DNA of 56,158 nt from an uncultured bacterium. GTDB lineage: Bacteria > Bacteroidota > Bacteroidia > Bacteroidales > Marinifilaceae. Location: positions 1-56,158 of the forward strand of contig CAJMSX010000018.1 of NCBI GenBank assembly GCA_905216195.1, given 5' to 3'. Of this stretch, positions 26,337 to 33,528 are shown piece after piece. A model generated the notes under the pieces. It saw only the letters and a program-made list of their open reading frames with translations, was not told the origin of the DNA and ran no database searches. The number at the start of each line of letters is the position of its first letter. The first letter of the stretch is position 1. The translations under genes were made by a program, and so were the position numbers.

Positions 26337-28151
26337 TTATTCTATCATTCTCACAGCACCCTGTGCCGCAGAACCGACGAGCATAGCATAAGCTTTTAAG
26401 GATTTACTTATTTTTCGGTTCCTGTTGCGGGGACGGAAAATACCTATAGCTTCCATCCGTTTTTTGATGTCCTCTTCTTTCACGAGCAGATTAATTTTTC
26501 GTTGGGGAATATCGATTTCCAGCGGGTCTCCGTCGCAGATCGCTGCAATCGTTCCCCCGGCAGCGGCTTCGGGGGAAATGTGTCCGACGGATAATCCGGA
26601 ACTGCCGCCGGAGAAACGGCCATCGGTAATAAGTGCGCACACTTTATCCAATCCTTTGGACTTCAAATAGGAGGTAGGGTACAACATTTCCTGCATACCG
26701 GGTCCGCCTTTCGGTCCCTCGTAACGGATAACGACTACATCTCCGGCTTTTACTTCATCGTTGAGAATTCCGTTCATCGCCTGTTCCTGAGATTCGAAAA
26801 CTTTTGCCGTTCCCCGGAAAGTAAGCAGAGATTCGTCTACACCGGCCGTTTTGACGATACAGCCGTCCGGAGCGATATTGCCTTTTAAGACCGCCAGTCC
26901 GCCGTCTTTGCCATAAGCATGTTCCGGAGCACGGATACAACCTTTTTTCCGGTCGGTATCGAAAGAATCGTAGTAATTTTTTTGTGATCCCAATTCTGTG
27001 CTGAAAGTATTTCCGGGAGCGGTCAGGTAAAACTTGTAAGCTTTCCGGCTGAGGCGGCTGCTTTGTAAATTGTATTTTGCCAGACAGGCGGAGAGATTCG
27101 GATAACCTACCCGGTAGACCGAGGTGTCGATTAAGCCGGCATCGGCCAGTTCGCCCAGAATAGACATAATGCCTCCCGCCCGGTTGACGTCCTGAATGTG
27201 ATAAGAAGAATTCGGAGCCACCTTACACAACACGGGAACGTTGCGGGATAAACGGTCGATGTCGTCCAGAGTAAAATCCACTCCTGCTTCCCGGGCGATG
27301 GCCAGCAAATGTAATACCGTATTGGTGGAACCTCCCATCGCTATGTCCAGGGACATGGCATTTTCAAAGGCGGCTTTGGTCGCTATGGAACGGGGTAAAA
27401 CGGTATCGTTCCCTTCGAAATAGTAGGTCCCGGCCATTTGTACAATGACGGAGGCTGCTTTTTCGAACAGGCGTTTCCGGTTGGTATGAGTGGCCAGAAT
27501 AGTTCCATTTCCGGGTAATGCAAGCCCCAGGGCTTCGTTCAGGCAATTCATGGAGTTGGCTGTGAACATGCCTGAGCAGGAGCCGCAACCGGGACAGGCG
27601 CATTTTTCTATCTTTTCAATATCCGCTTCGCTGTACCGGGAGTCTGCACTCATCACCATAGCATCGATCAGGTCGACGGCTTTCCCGCGGAAGACACCGG
27701 CTTCCATAGGCCCCCCCGAAACGAAAACGGTCGGTATATTCAGACGCATAGCCCCCATCAGCATGCCGGGAGTAACCTTGTCGCAATTGCTGATGCAGAC
27801 CAGCGCATCGATGCGGTGAGCGTTGGCCATGTATTCCAGACTGTCGGCGATAATTTCCCGCGACGGTAAGGAATAGAGCATGCCCTCGTGTCCCATGGCA
27901 ATGCCGTCGTCTATGGCTATGGTATTGAATTCTGCGGCAAAGCATCCTCTTTGTCCGATCAATTCTTTCACGTATTGTCCGATCTCATGCAGATGTACAT
28001 GTCCGGGAACGAGTTGGGTAAAGGAATTGGCGATTCCGATAACCGGCATGCCGAAGTGTTCTTCTTTCATGCCGTTGGCTCTCCATAAACTCCGGGCTCC
28101 CGCCATCCTCCTACCGTTTGTCGTTGCTGCGCTTCTTAATTTGTTCTTCAT
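26337..28151 (-). CDS. ilvD: Dihydroxy-acid dehydratase
   Basis: This 604-aa iron-sulfur enzyme dehydrates dihydroxy acids to the 2-oxo precursors of valine and isoleucine. Cluster cysteines are in CISNCDKVTPGMLMG and CACPGCGSCSGMFTANSMNC. The C-terminal part has TDGRFSGGSSGLSVGHISPE and a lysine-rich loop. The full length matches the family. It is the first enzyme gene of the operon, behind a promoter, a leader peptide and an attenuator, so its transcription and that of the eight downstream genes should depend on read-through. Confidence 0.97.
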   Translation of the reverse strand: MKNKLRSAATTNGRRMAGARSLWRANGMKEEHFGMPVIGIANSFTQLVPGHVHLHEIGQYVKELIGQRGCFAAEFNTIAIDDGIAMGHEGMLYSLPSREIIADSLEYMANAHRIDALVCISNCDKVTPGMLMGAMRLNIPTVFVSGGPMEAGVFRGKAVDLIDAMVMSADSRYSEADIEKIEKCACPGCGSCSGMFTANSMNCLNEALGLALPGNGTILATHTNRKRLFEKAASVIVQMAGTYYFEGNDTVLPRSIATKAAFENAMSLDIAMGGSTNTVLHLLAIAREAGVDFTLDDIDRLSRNVPVLCKVAPNSSYHIQDVNRAGGIMSILGELADAGLIDTSVYRVGYPNLSACLAKYNLQSSRLSRKAYKFYLTAPGNTFSTELGSQKNYYDSFDTDRKKGCIRAPEHAYGKDGGLAVLKGNIAPDGCIVKTAGVDESLLTFRGTAKVFESQEQAMNGILNDEVKAGDVVVIRYEGPKGGPGMQEMLYPTSYLKSKGLDKVCALITDGRFSGGSSGLSVGHISPEAAAGGTIAAICDGDPLEIDIPQRKINLLVKEEDIKKRMEAIGIFRPRNRNRKISKSLKAYAMLVGSAAQGAVRMIE

Positions 28152-28192
28152 GGCCTTTTCACATTTAAGTATATATTGTGCAGGATATCGTT

Positions 28193-28230
28193 AAAAACAA
28201 AAAGGCCTTTCCCGTTTGTGAGAAAGGCCT
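28193..28230 (-). terminator. Attenuator terminator of the ilv/leu operon
   Basis: On the minus strand AGGCCTTTC (28230-28222) pairs perfectly with GAAAGGCCT (28211-28203) across a 10-base loop, followed by TTTTTGTTTTT. It lies between the leader peptide gene and ilvD. Its 5' arm overlaps a segment (28227-28218) that can instead pair with the end of the leader gene. Confidence 0.9.
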
Positions 28231-28293
28231 GTATGCATGATATATGTATCTTGTTATTCTAACCTATACACCTTTCTCACTCCGTGGCAAAGG
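28218..28293 (-). promoter_or_regulatory. Antiterminator and protector segments of the ilv/leu attenuator
   Basis: Three segments on the minus strand can pair in alternative ways. Segment 1 CCTTTGCCAC (28293-28284) can pair with segment 2 GTGAGAAAGG (28280-28271), eight of ten bases. Segment 2 can pair perfectly over ten bases with segment 3 CCTTTCTCAC (28227-28218). Segment 3 is otherwise the 5' arm of the terminator. A ribosome stalled on the Ile/Val/Leu codons upstream of segment 2 would leave 2:3 free to form, blocking termination. Unstalled translation would cover segments 1-2 and allow the terminator. Confidence 0.85.
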
Positions 28294-28343
28294 ACCACGA
28301 GCGCCAGAATAATAATGCTAAGGTTAAGAAATAAATTCTTCAT
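28254..28343 (-). CDS. ilv/leu operon leader peptide
   Basis: This is a 29-codon frame from ATG 28343 to TAA 28254, too short for usual gene calling. It begins MKNLFLNLSIIILALVVL and ends VYRLE. Eighteen of its first residues include six Leu, three consecutive Ile and two consecutive Val. These are exactly the amino acids made by the downstream genes, so scarcity of charged Leu, Ile or Val tRNA would stall the ribosome inside it. The end of the frame overlaps the antiterminator arm and the terminator follows 24 bases later. It lies about 20 bases downstream of a near-perfect promoter. The hydrophobic run also resembles a membrane helix, but no separate membrane role is suggested. Confidence 0.88.
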   Translation of the reverse strand: MKNLFLNLSIIILALVVLCHGVRKVYRLE

Positions 28344-28364
28344 CGTTTTATTTTTTGTTGGCAG

Positions 28365-28397
28365 CAAATATAAGGTCAGGCCGATGGAATTTCCAAA
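28365..28397 (-). promoter_or_regulatory. Promoter of the ilv/leu operon
   Basis: On the minus strand TTTG (28397-28394), a 21-base spacer and TATATTTG (28372-28365) match the Bacteroidetes TTTG-N19/21-TAnnTTTG promoter. Transcription should start near 28,358, about 15 bases before the leader peptide ATG. Confidence 0.8.
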
Positions 28398-28464
28398 TAT
28401 TTCCGGAATTATTTACGGAAAGAAGGGATGTTGTTAAGAATTATACAACCGGAAACGATTGAGA

Positions 28465-28494
28465 AATAAAATGCCGGTCAGGAAAAGTCCGGCA
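28465..28494 (-). terminator. Terminator of the small membrane-anchored protein gene
   Basis: On the minus strand TGCCGG (28494-28489) pairs with CCGGCA (28477-28472), followed by TTTTATTT. It overlaps the stop region of the upstream gene. Confidence 0.55.
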
Positions 28495-28711
28495 ACAACG
28501 GTATCCGTACTTCCTGACTTTTGTTGTCGGGATGTTTCAACCCATCGTTTTCTTCTTCGGGAATTTCCCAAAAATGAAGCCTGTATTCCTTGTAGAAATA
28601 CCCTTGATCCGGCGGAACCGGATTTTTTTCCCGGATGCCGTTTTTTTCTTTAAAAGCCGATATCATAATAAATAGGATAAGGGCTAGCCCCCCTGTAATG
28701 ACTAATCTCAT
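28478..28711 (-). CDS. Small membrane-anchored hypothetical protein
   Basis: This is a 77-aa protein with one N-terminal hydrophobic helix (VITGGLALILFIMISAF) and a charged, Pro-rich tail (about 22-77). The helix could be an uncleaved anchor with the tail outside the membrane. No family is recognised. It has its own terminator overlapping the stop, and is divergent from the acyl-CoA synthetase gene with about 200 bases between. Coding status is supported by the clear amphipathic/hydrophobic pattern, isolation and terminator, not by homology. Confidence 0.5.
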   Translation of the reverse strand: MRLVITGGLALILFIMISAFKEKNGIREKNPVPPDQGYFYKEYRLHFWEIPEEENDGLKHPDNKSQEVRIPLLPDFS

Positions 28712-28844
28712 CTCCTCAAAAGTTAAGTGTGTGAATTTTTCGTTACGATTGGAGCGAAAAAAAGTTGCTTTCAGAAATATAAAGTTTCAGAACGAATGTT
28801 ATATCGCTCGGAAGCAGACGGAGGAAGGACGAAAGGGCGCTTAT

Positions 28845-28876
28845 TTTGGGAGTTTGGGGTTTTCTTTGTAATTTTG
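28845..28876 (+). promoter_or_regulatory. Promoter of the acyl-CoA synthetase gene
   Basis: TTTG (28845-28848), a 20-base spacer and TAATTTTG (28869-28876) fit the Bacteroidetes promoter consensus closely. It ends 36 bases before the ATG at 28913. Confidence 0.8.
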
Positions 28877-28912
28877 TTCGATTTGTGCTGAGAAAGCCGA
28901 TAAAAAGATAAC

Positions 28913-30817
28913 ATGGAGACGATCATCGATTTGTTTGAACGAAGTTGTTCGTATTTTCCGGAGCATGCTTATTTGTGGGAAAAGAGAAACGGGAAGTATG
29001 AATCCACGAGTTATGCCCGGACGAAAGAACGGGTTTTGTTCGCTGCATCCGGATTGCTCAAGGAAAATCTGCACAAAGGAGAGCGGGTAGCTTTGTTGAG
29101 CGAAGGGTGCCGGGATTGGATTTGCGGGGAACTGGCGGTCCTGTATGCCGGCGGTATCAGCGTGCCTTTGAGTATCAAGCTGACGGAACAGGAGTTGATT
29201 TTTCGTTTGAATCATTCCGGGTCGCGTTTTATAATCGTATCGGCTTATTATGCAGAAACGTTGAAGCGTATCCGTTCTTCCCTGATTTTTTTGGAAAAAA
29301 TTTTTATTCTGGGTGAGCAGGAATGTGCCGGAAGGGATTTTTATGGTTTTGAACGTTTGGTGGAGGAGGGAAAAAAGTGGTTGACGGATCATAAAGCTCA
29401 GTTGAAGGAGGTGATGCGTTCGGTAAGAGCGGAAGATGTGGCGAATATCTCTTACACTTCCGGAACGACGGCCGAGCCGAAAGGGATTATGCTGACGCAT
29501 GGTAATTATGTCAGCAACGTTTTGCAGGCGGATTCCCTGGTTCGCATTCCTTCGTTCTATAAAATAGTTTTGTTTTTACCCTGGGATCACAGTTTTGCCC
29601 ATACGGTAGGAATTTATTCGTTTATGTATAACGGAGCTTCTATAGCTGCCGTAGATTTCGGAAATTCTCCCCTGGAATACCTCCGGAATATTCCGGTCAG
29701 TTTGCGGGAAGTAAAACCGCATGTCTTGCTGAGTGTCCCGGCTATTGCTAAAAATTTCCGGAAAAATATAGAGTCCGCCGTCAGACAGAAAGGGAAAACG
29801 GTTCGTAAATTGTACGCACAGGGCTTGAAAATCGCCTATGCCTATTATGGATTGGAAAAGAAAGAAAAGAGGGGATGGAAATATTTGCTGTATCCACTGG
29901 TAAAATGGAAAGATCGTATTGTTTTTTCCGGAATACGCAAGACTTTCGGGGGAAATTTACAGTTTTTTATCGGGGGAGGTGCTTTGCTGGATGTGGAATT
30001 GCAGAAGTATTTCCGGGCGTTGGGGATTCCGATGTATCAGGGCTACGGTTTATCCGAAGCTTCTCCGGTGATCAGTTCCAATACCCCCCAGGCTTATAAA
30101 TTCGGATCTTCAGGAAAGATAGTAGAACCGATGGAATTGAAAATATGCCGGGAAAACGGGGAAACGGCAACGGCAGGGGAAGAAGGGGAAATAGTCATCC
30201 GGGGGGGGAATGTAATGAAAGGGTATTGGAAGAATGAAAGCTCGACACAGGAAGTTTTGAGGGAGGGTTGGCTGTATACGGGCGATATGGGGTATGTAGA
30301 CCCCCAGGGTTTTTTATATGTGCTGGGACGATTTAAGACCTTATTGATTGCCGATGACGGCGAAAAATACAGTCCGGAAGGCATAGAGGAATCCATAGTG
30401 GAAAGATCTCCCTATATCGACTACTGTATGCTGTATAACAACCAATGTGCTTATACCGTGGGATTGATTGTACCCAATAAAACGGCCTTGAAGGAATATT
30501 TGCAGGAGAAAGAAGTGAAATTCGGTTCTATTGAAGGGTATAAGCTGATGTTGTCTAAAATTCGTTCGGAATTGATGGAGTATCGGCCGGGAGGAAAATT
30601 CGGAGGCCTTTTCCCGGAACGTTGGTTGCCGGCCGTAAGTATCGTATTACCTGAGTCTTTCGGGGAACAAAACGGAACGATCAATTCCACCTCTAAAATG
30701 GTGAGAAGACGGATTACGGAATTGTACCGAAACGAGTTGGACTATGCTTATACCTCTGAAGGAAAAGATATGTTGAACACGAGGAATACCCGGAATATAA
30801 AACAATATATGGGGTGA
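28913..30817 (+). CDS. AMP-forming long-chain acyl-CoA synthetase
   Basis: This 634-aa ANL-superfamily enzyme activates a fatty acid with ATP and joins it to CoA. The AMP-binding P-loop YTSGTTAEPKGIMLTHGN is followed by the adenine motif YQGYGLSEASPVIS. The hinge region WLYTGDMGYVDPQGFLYVLGR leads to a C-terminal lid. The protein resembles the FadD15-like bacterial long-chain group more than acetyl-CoA synthetases. No signal peptide. ispG follows after 16 bases, so the two are probably co-transcribed. A role in membrane lipid recycling is likely, but chain-length preference cannot be read from the sequence. Confidence 0.9.
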   Translation: METIIDLFERSCSYFPEHAYLWEKRNGKYESTSYARTKERVLFAASGLLKENLHKGERVALLSEGCRDWICGELAVLYAGGISVPLSIKLTEQELIFRLNHSGSRFIIVSAYYAETLKRIRSSLIFLEKIFILGEQECAGRDFYGFERLVEEGKKWLTDHKAQLKEVMRSVRAEDVANISYTSGTTAEPKGIMLTHGNYVSNVLQADSLVRIPSFYKIVLFLPWDHSFAHTVGIYSFMYNGASIAAVDFGNSPLEYLRNIPVSLREVKPHVLLSVPAIAKNFRKNIESAVRQKGKTVRKLYAQGLKIAYAYYGLEKKEKRGWKYLLYPLVKWKDRIVFSGIRKTFGGNLQFFIGGGALLDVELQKYFRALGIPMYQGYGLSEASPVISSNTPQAYKFGSSGKIVEPMELKICRENGETATAGEEGEIVIRGGNVMKGYWKNESSTQEVLREGWLYTGDMGYVDPQGFLYVLGRFKTLLIADDGEKYSPEGIEESIVERSPYIDYCMLYNNQCAYTVGLIVPNKTALKEYLQEKEVKFGSIEGYKLMLSKIRSELMEYRPGGKFGGLFPERWLPAVSIVLPESFGEQNGTINSTSKMVRRRITELYRNELDYAYTSEGKDMLNTRNTRNIKQYMG

Positions 30818-30833
30818 ATCAATACCTTTTAAT

Positions 30834-32666
30834 ATGAGACGTAAAACCAGAGCCGTACGGATCGGTTCCCTTATTTTATCATCGGAGCGGCCTCCGGTGA
30901 TTCAATCCATGCTCAATACTTCCACCCTCGATACGGAAGGATGTGTGGAACAGGCTATCCGCATCATCCGGGCCGGAGGACAACTGGTGCGTATCACCGC
31001 ACAGGGAGTCAGGGAGGCGGAAAATTTAAAAAATATCCGGGCCCTGCTGAGCGACAGGGGATACCATACCCCTCTTTCGGCAGATATACACTTTAACCCG
31101 GCGGCTGCGGAAGTGGCTGCCCGTTATGTGGAAAAAGTCCGGATCAATCCGGGGAATTTTGCCGATAAGCGAGCCACCTTCCGGCAACTGAATTATACGG
31201 AGGAAGAGTATGCCGCGGAACTGGAAATGTTGAAACGGAAATTTACGGATTTACTGAAGATTTGCCGGGAGTACCATACCGCTGTCCGGATAGGGACCAA
31301 TCACGGTTCCCTGTCGGACCGCATTATGAGCCGTTATGGGAATACGCCTGAGGGCATGGTGGAAGCAACCCTGGAATACCTCCGCGTTTGCCGGGATACG
31401 GCTTTCGACGATGTGGTGATTTCGCTGAAATCCAGTGATTGCCGGGTGATGGTAGAAGCGGTGCGTTTACTCGTGAAACGCATGGAGGAAGAGGAGATGG
31501 ATTATCCTTTACACCTGGGCGTAACCGAGGCGGGGGAAGGGGAAGACGGACGCATCCGTTCTGCCGTAGGAATCGGGACTTTGTTAAATGAAGGGTTGGG
31601 CGATACCCTGCGGGTGTCCTTAACGGAAGCTCCTGAAGCGGAGATCCCTGTCGCTAAGTTATTAGCGGATCTGTGTGTGCCGGATTACCGGAAAGACCGT
31701 TTTCCGGTGAAGGGCACCTTCAGCCGGCCCGTATTGGTAGCGGATATTACTTCTGCGGGCATGCCGGATCAAACGACGATTGTTCTGTCGGGTTTCAAAT
31801 CCGTTGTTAGCCCCGGAGCCGGCTTACAGTGGCCGGAAATGGTCTATACGGAGACTCCGGGGACCGCCTGGGAGAAATTACCGGAGAGTGTTACGGTAAT
31901 CCTTCCCTTTTCCGTAGGGAAAACGGCCGATATCCGTCGGCAGAATGTAGGTCTTTTGTGGACTCCGTCCGAAGTGGAAGCTTATTTTCCGGGATCGGCG
32001 GTGGGTGAGCCTTGGATACGGATTGATAAAATCGAAGAGATCGACCGGTTGGCCGGCCGGTTAGAGAAAATACCGCAGGCGGTTCTGGTCCTTTCGCCTG
32101 GAGTCGATTACCGTGCCTATGACGCCATGCTGAGCCGAATGACGGAAAAAGGGCTTTCCCATAAAGTGGTACTCCGAGCAGAAAGCCAAGAGAAGGAGCG
32201 GTCGGTGGCCGCTTTACAGGTGGCGGCCCATACCGGGGGATTTTTTCTGGATAAACGGGCGTACGGTTTGTGGATACATACGCCTTCCGTCGGGGACGCC
32301 GCTTTCGATCTGGAATTGGGACGGAATATTTTACAATCTGCCGGAGCCAGACGTTATAAAACCGAATTTATCAGTTGTCCCGGCTGCGGACGAACGCTTT
32401 ATAATTTGCAGGGGGCGGTAGCTCAGGTAAAACAAGCTTTTTCCCACTTGCATAAACTGAAAATCGCCATTATGGGTTGTGTGGTAAACGGACCGGGAGA
32501 AATGGGAGATGCGGATTACGGATATGTGGGCGCCGGAAACGGGAAAGTGAATCTTTATAAGGGAAAGCAAATGGTCCGGGCGGGTGTTCCTGAAGAGGAA
32601 GCTATCGAAGCTTTGAAGCAACTGATCCGGGAGGGAGGGGATTGGACGGAGCGGATTCAGGAATAG
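30834..32666 (+). CDS. ispG: 4-hydroxy-3-methylbut-2-enyl diphosphate synthase (long form)
   Basis: This 610-aa protein makes HMBPP from methylerythritol cyclodiphosphate in the MEP isoprenoid pathway. The N-terminal TIM barrel (PPVIQSMLNTSTLDTEGCV, then ADIHFNPAAAEVAARYVEKV) is followed by a large insert. The C-terminal 4Fe-4S domain then has cysteines in ISCPGCGRTLYNLQ and IAIMGCVVNGPGEMGDADYG. The insert of roughly 230 residues is the usual difference between the short E. coli-type enzyme (about 370 aa) and the long form of Bacteroidetes and plastids. It begins 16 bases after the acyl-CoA synthetase stop. Confidence 0.96.
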   Translation: MRRKTRAVRIGSLILSSERPPVIQSMLNTSTLDTEGCVEQAIRIIRAGGQLVRITAQGVREAENLKNIRALLSDRGYHTPLSADIHFNPAAAEVAARYVEKVRINPGNFADKRATFRQLNYTEEEYAAELEMLKRKFTDLLKICREYHTAVRIGTNHGSLSDRIMSRYGNTPEGMVEATLEYLRVCRDTAFDDVVISLKSSDCRVMVEAVRLLVKRMEEEEMDYPLHLGVTEAGEGEDGRIRSAVGIGTLLNEGLGDTLRVSLTEAPEAEIPVAKLLADLCVPDYRKDRFPVKGTFSRPVLVADITSAGMPDQTTIVLSGFKSVVSPGAGLQWPEMVYTETPGTAWEKLPESVTVILPFSVGKTADIRRQNVGLLWTPSEVEAYFPGSAVGEPWIRIDKIEEIDRLAGRLEKIPQAVLVLSPGVDYRAYDAMLSRMTEKGLSHKVVLRAESQEKERSVAALQVAAHTGGFFLDKRAYGLWIHTPSVGDAAFDLELGRNILQSAGARRYKTEFISCPGCGRTLYNLQGAVAQVKQAFSHLHKLKIAIMGCVVNGPGEMGDADYGYVGAGNGKVNLYKGKQMVRAGVPEEEAIEALKQLIREGGDWTERIQE

Positions 32667-32920
32667 ATAATGAAAGAAACGAGAGTCGCCGTCGTAAAAA
32701 AAGCAATAAAAGCCAGAGGCCGATGGATAACATATCCCTCCATTTATTTTTTCAGAGGATGTATATCCCCTGTCTTCTCCCTGGTTATCCGCTTTAAGTA
32801 TACGTGTTTTTGGTGTCCGGGTTTTCCGAGTATGAATGCTGTGGGTTGGGAAAAAGAAATGTAACTATTTCTTCTGAAAATCTGTTTAACAACATAATAA
32901 CTATAAATACTTAAATCGTT

Positions 32921-33178
32921 ATGATGTTTATTTGGTACATTATTATTGGACTTATCGCCGGTTATGTAGCCGGAAGGATAATGAGAGGAGGAGGTTTCGG
33001 CATTTTTGTAAATTTAATTGTCGGAATTATCGGAGGAGTACTCGGCGGCTGGTTGTTCGGACTTGCCGGTATACATTCCAACGGAGGAATTATCGGCAGC
33101 CTGATTACTTCTACCGTGGGAGCGATTATTTTATTATGGTTCGTATCTTTGGTGAGTGGCCGAAGTAAGAGGACCTGA
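32921..33178 (+). CDS. GlsB/YeaQ/YmgE-family small membrane protein
   Basis: This is an 85-aa protein that is almost entirely membrane-embedded: three hydrophobic glycine-rich helices (IIIGLIAGYVAGRIMRGGG, LIVGIIGGVLGGWLFGLAG and IIGSLITSTVGAIILLWFV). The first half carries the GlsB signature IGLIAGYVAGRIMRGGGFG. Family members are often induced by stress and their biochemical role is unknown. It has a strong terminator and stands alone. Confidence 0.88.
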   Translation: MMFIWYIIIGLIAGYVAGRIMRGGGFGIFVNLIVGIIGGVLGGWLFGLAGIHSNGGIIGSLITSTVGAIILLWFVSLVSGRSKRT

Positions 33179-33201
33179 TCTTCTTTTTTCTCATCGCTGC
33201 G

Positions 33202-33238
33202 AGAGAGATTGTCCACCCGGCAATCTCTCTTTATTTTT
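33202..33238 (+). terminator. Intrinsic terminator of the GlsB-type gene
   Basis: AGAGAGATTG (33202-33211) pairs perfectly with CAATCTCTCT (33221-33230), followed by TTATTTTT. Confidence 0.88.
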
Positions 33239-33528
33239 AGGGGGAAAGGAACCGGTTTGCCGGTCTACTGAGGCTACTTAATTTATTCCGGAGAGCCGGC
33301 ATGTCTTTTCTCCCGCACCGGTGATTTTCCGGTAATCCTCCTATCGGACGAAGAAGCGGGCCCCTGCTTCGAACGTAAGAGAACGGAGAAAACCGAAGGG
33401 TGAACTTTAGCGAGTAAAAATTACTTTTCAATACGTTTTTTTATATATATTTACATCCTGACAGAATTTTAAATAAGTTTAAGGGGTATTTCCTTTCTCT
33501 TCGTGTAAATCAGGTTAAGTGTGTCATC
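33239..33528. other. Intergenic region before the PUL regulator
   Basis: About 290 bases with GC-richer short inverted motifs (ACCGGTGATTTTCCGGT) and an AT-rich end before the regulator gene. No consensus promoter, gene or strong terminator was recognised. Confidence 0.4.

Noticed and set aside
28193..28343. T-box riboswitch ahead of ilvD
   Set aside because: No T-box sequence or specifier stem is seen. The Leu/Ile/Val-rich leader frame with alternative stems explains the region better.
32670..32864. 64-codon frame between ispG and the GlsB-type gene
   Set aside because: No family features; composition and cysteine/aromatic content look like translated intergenic DNA.
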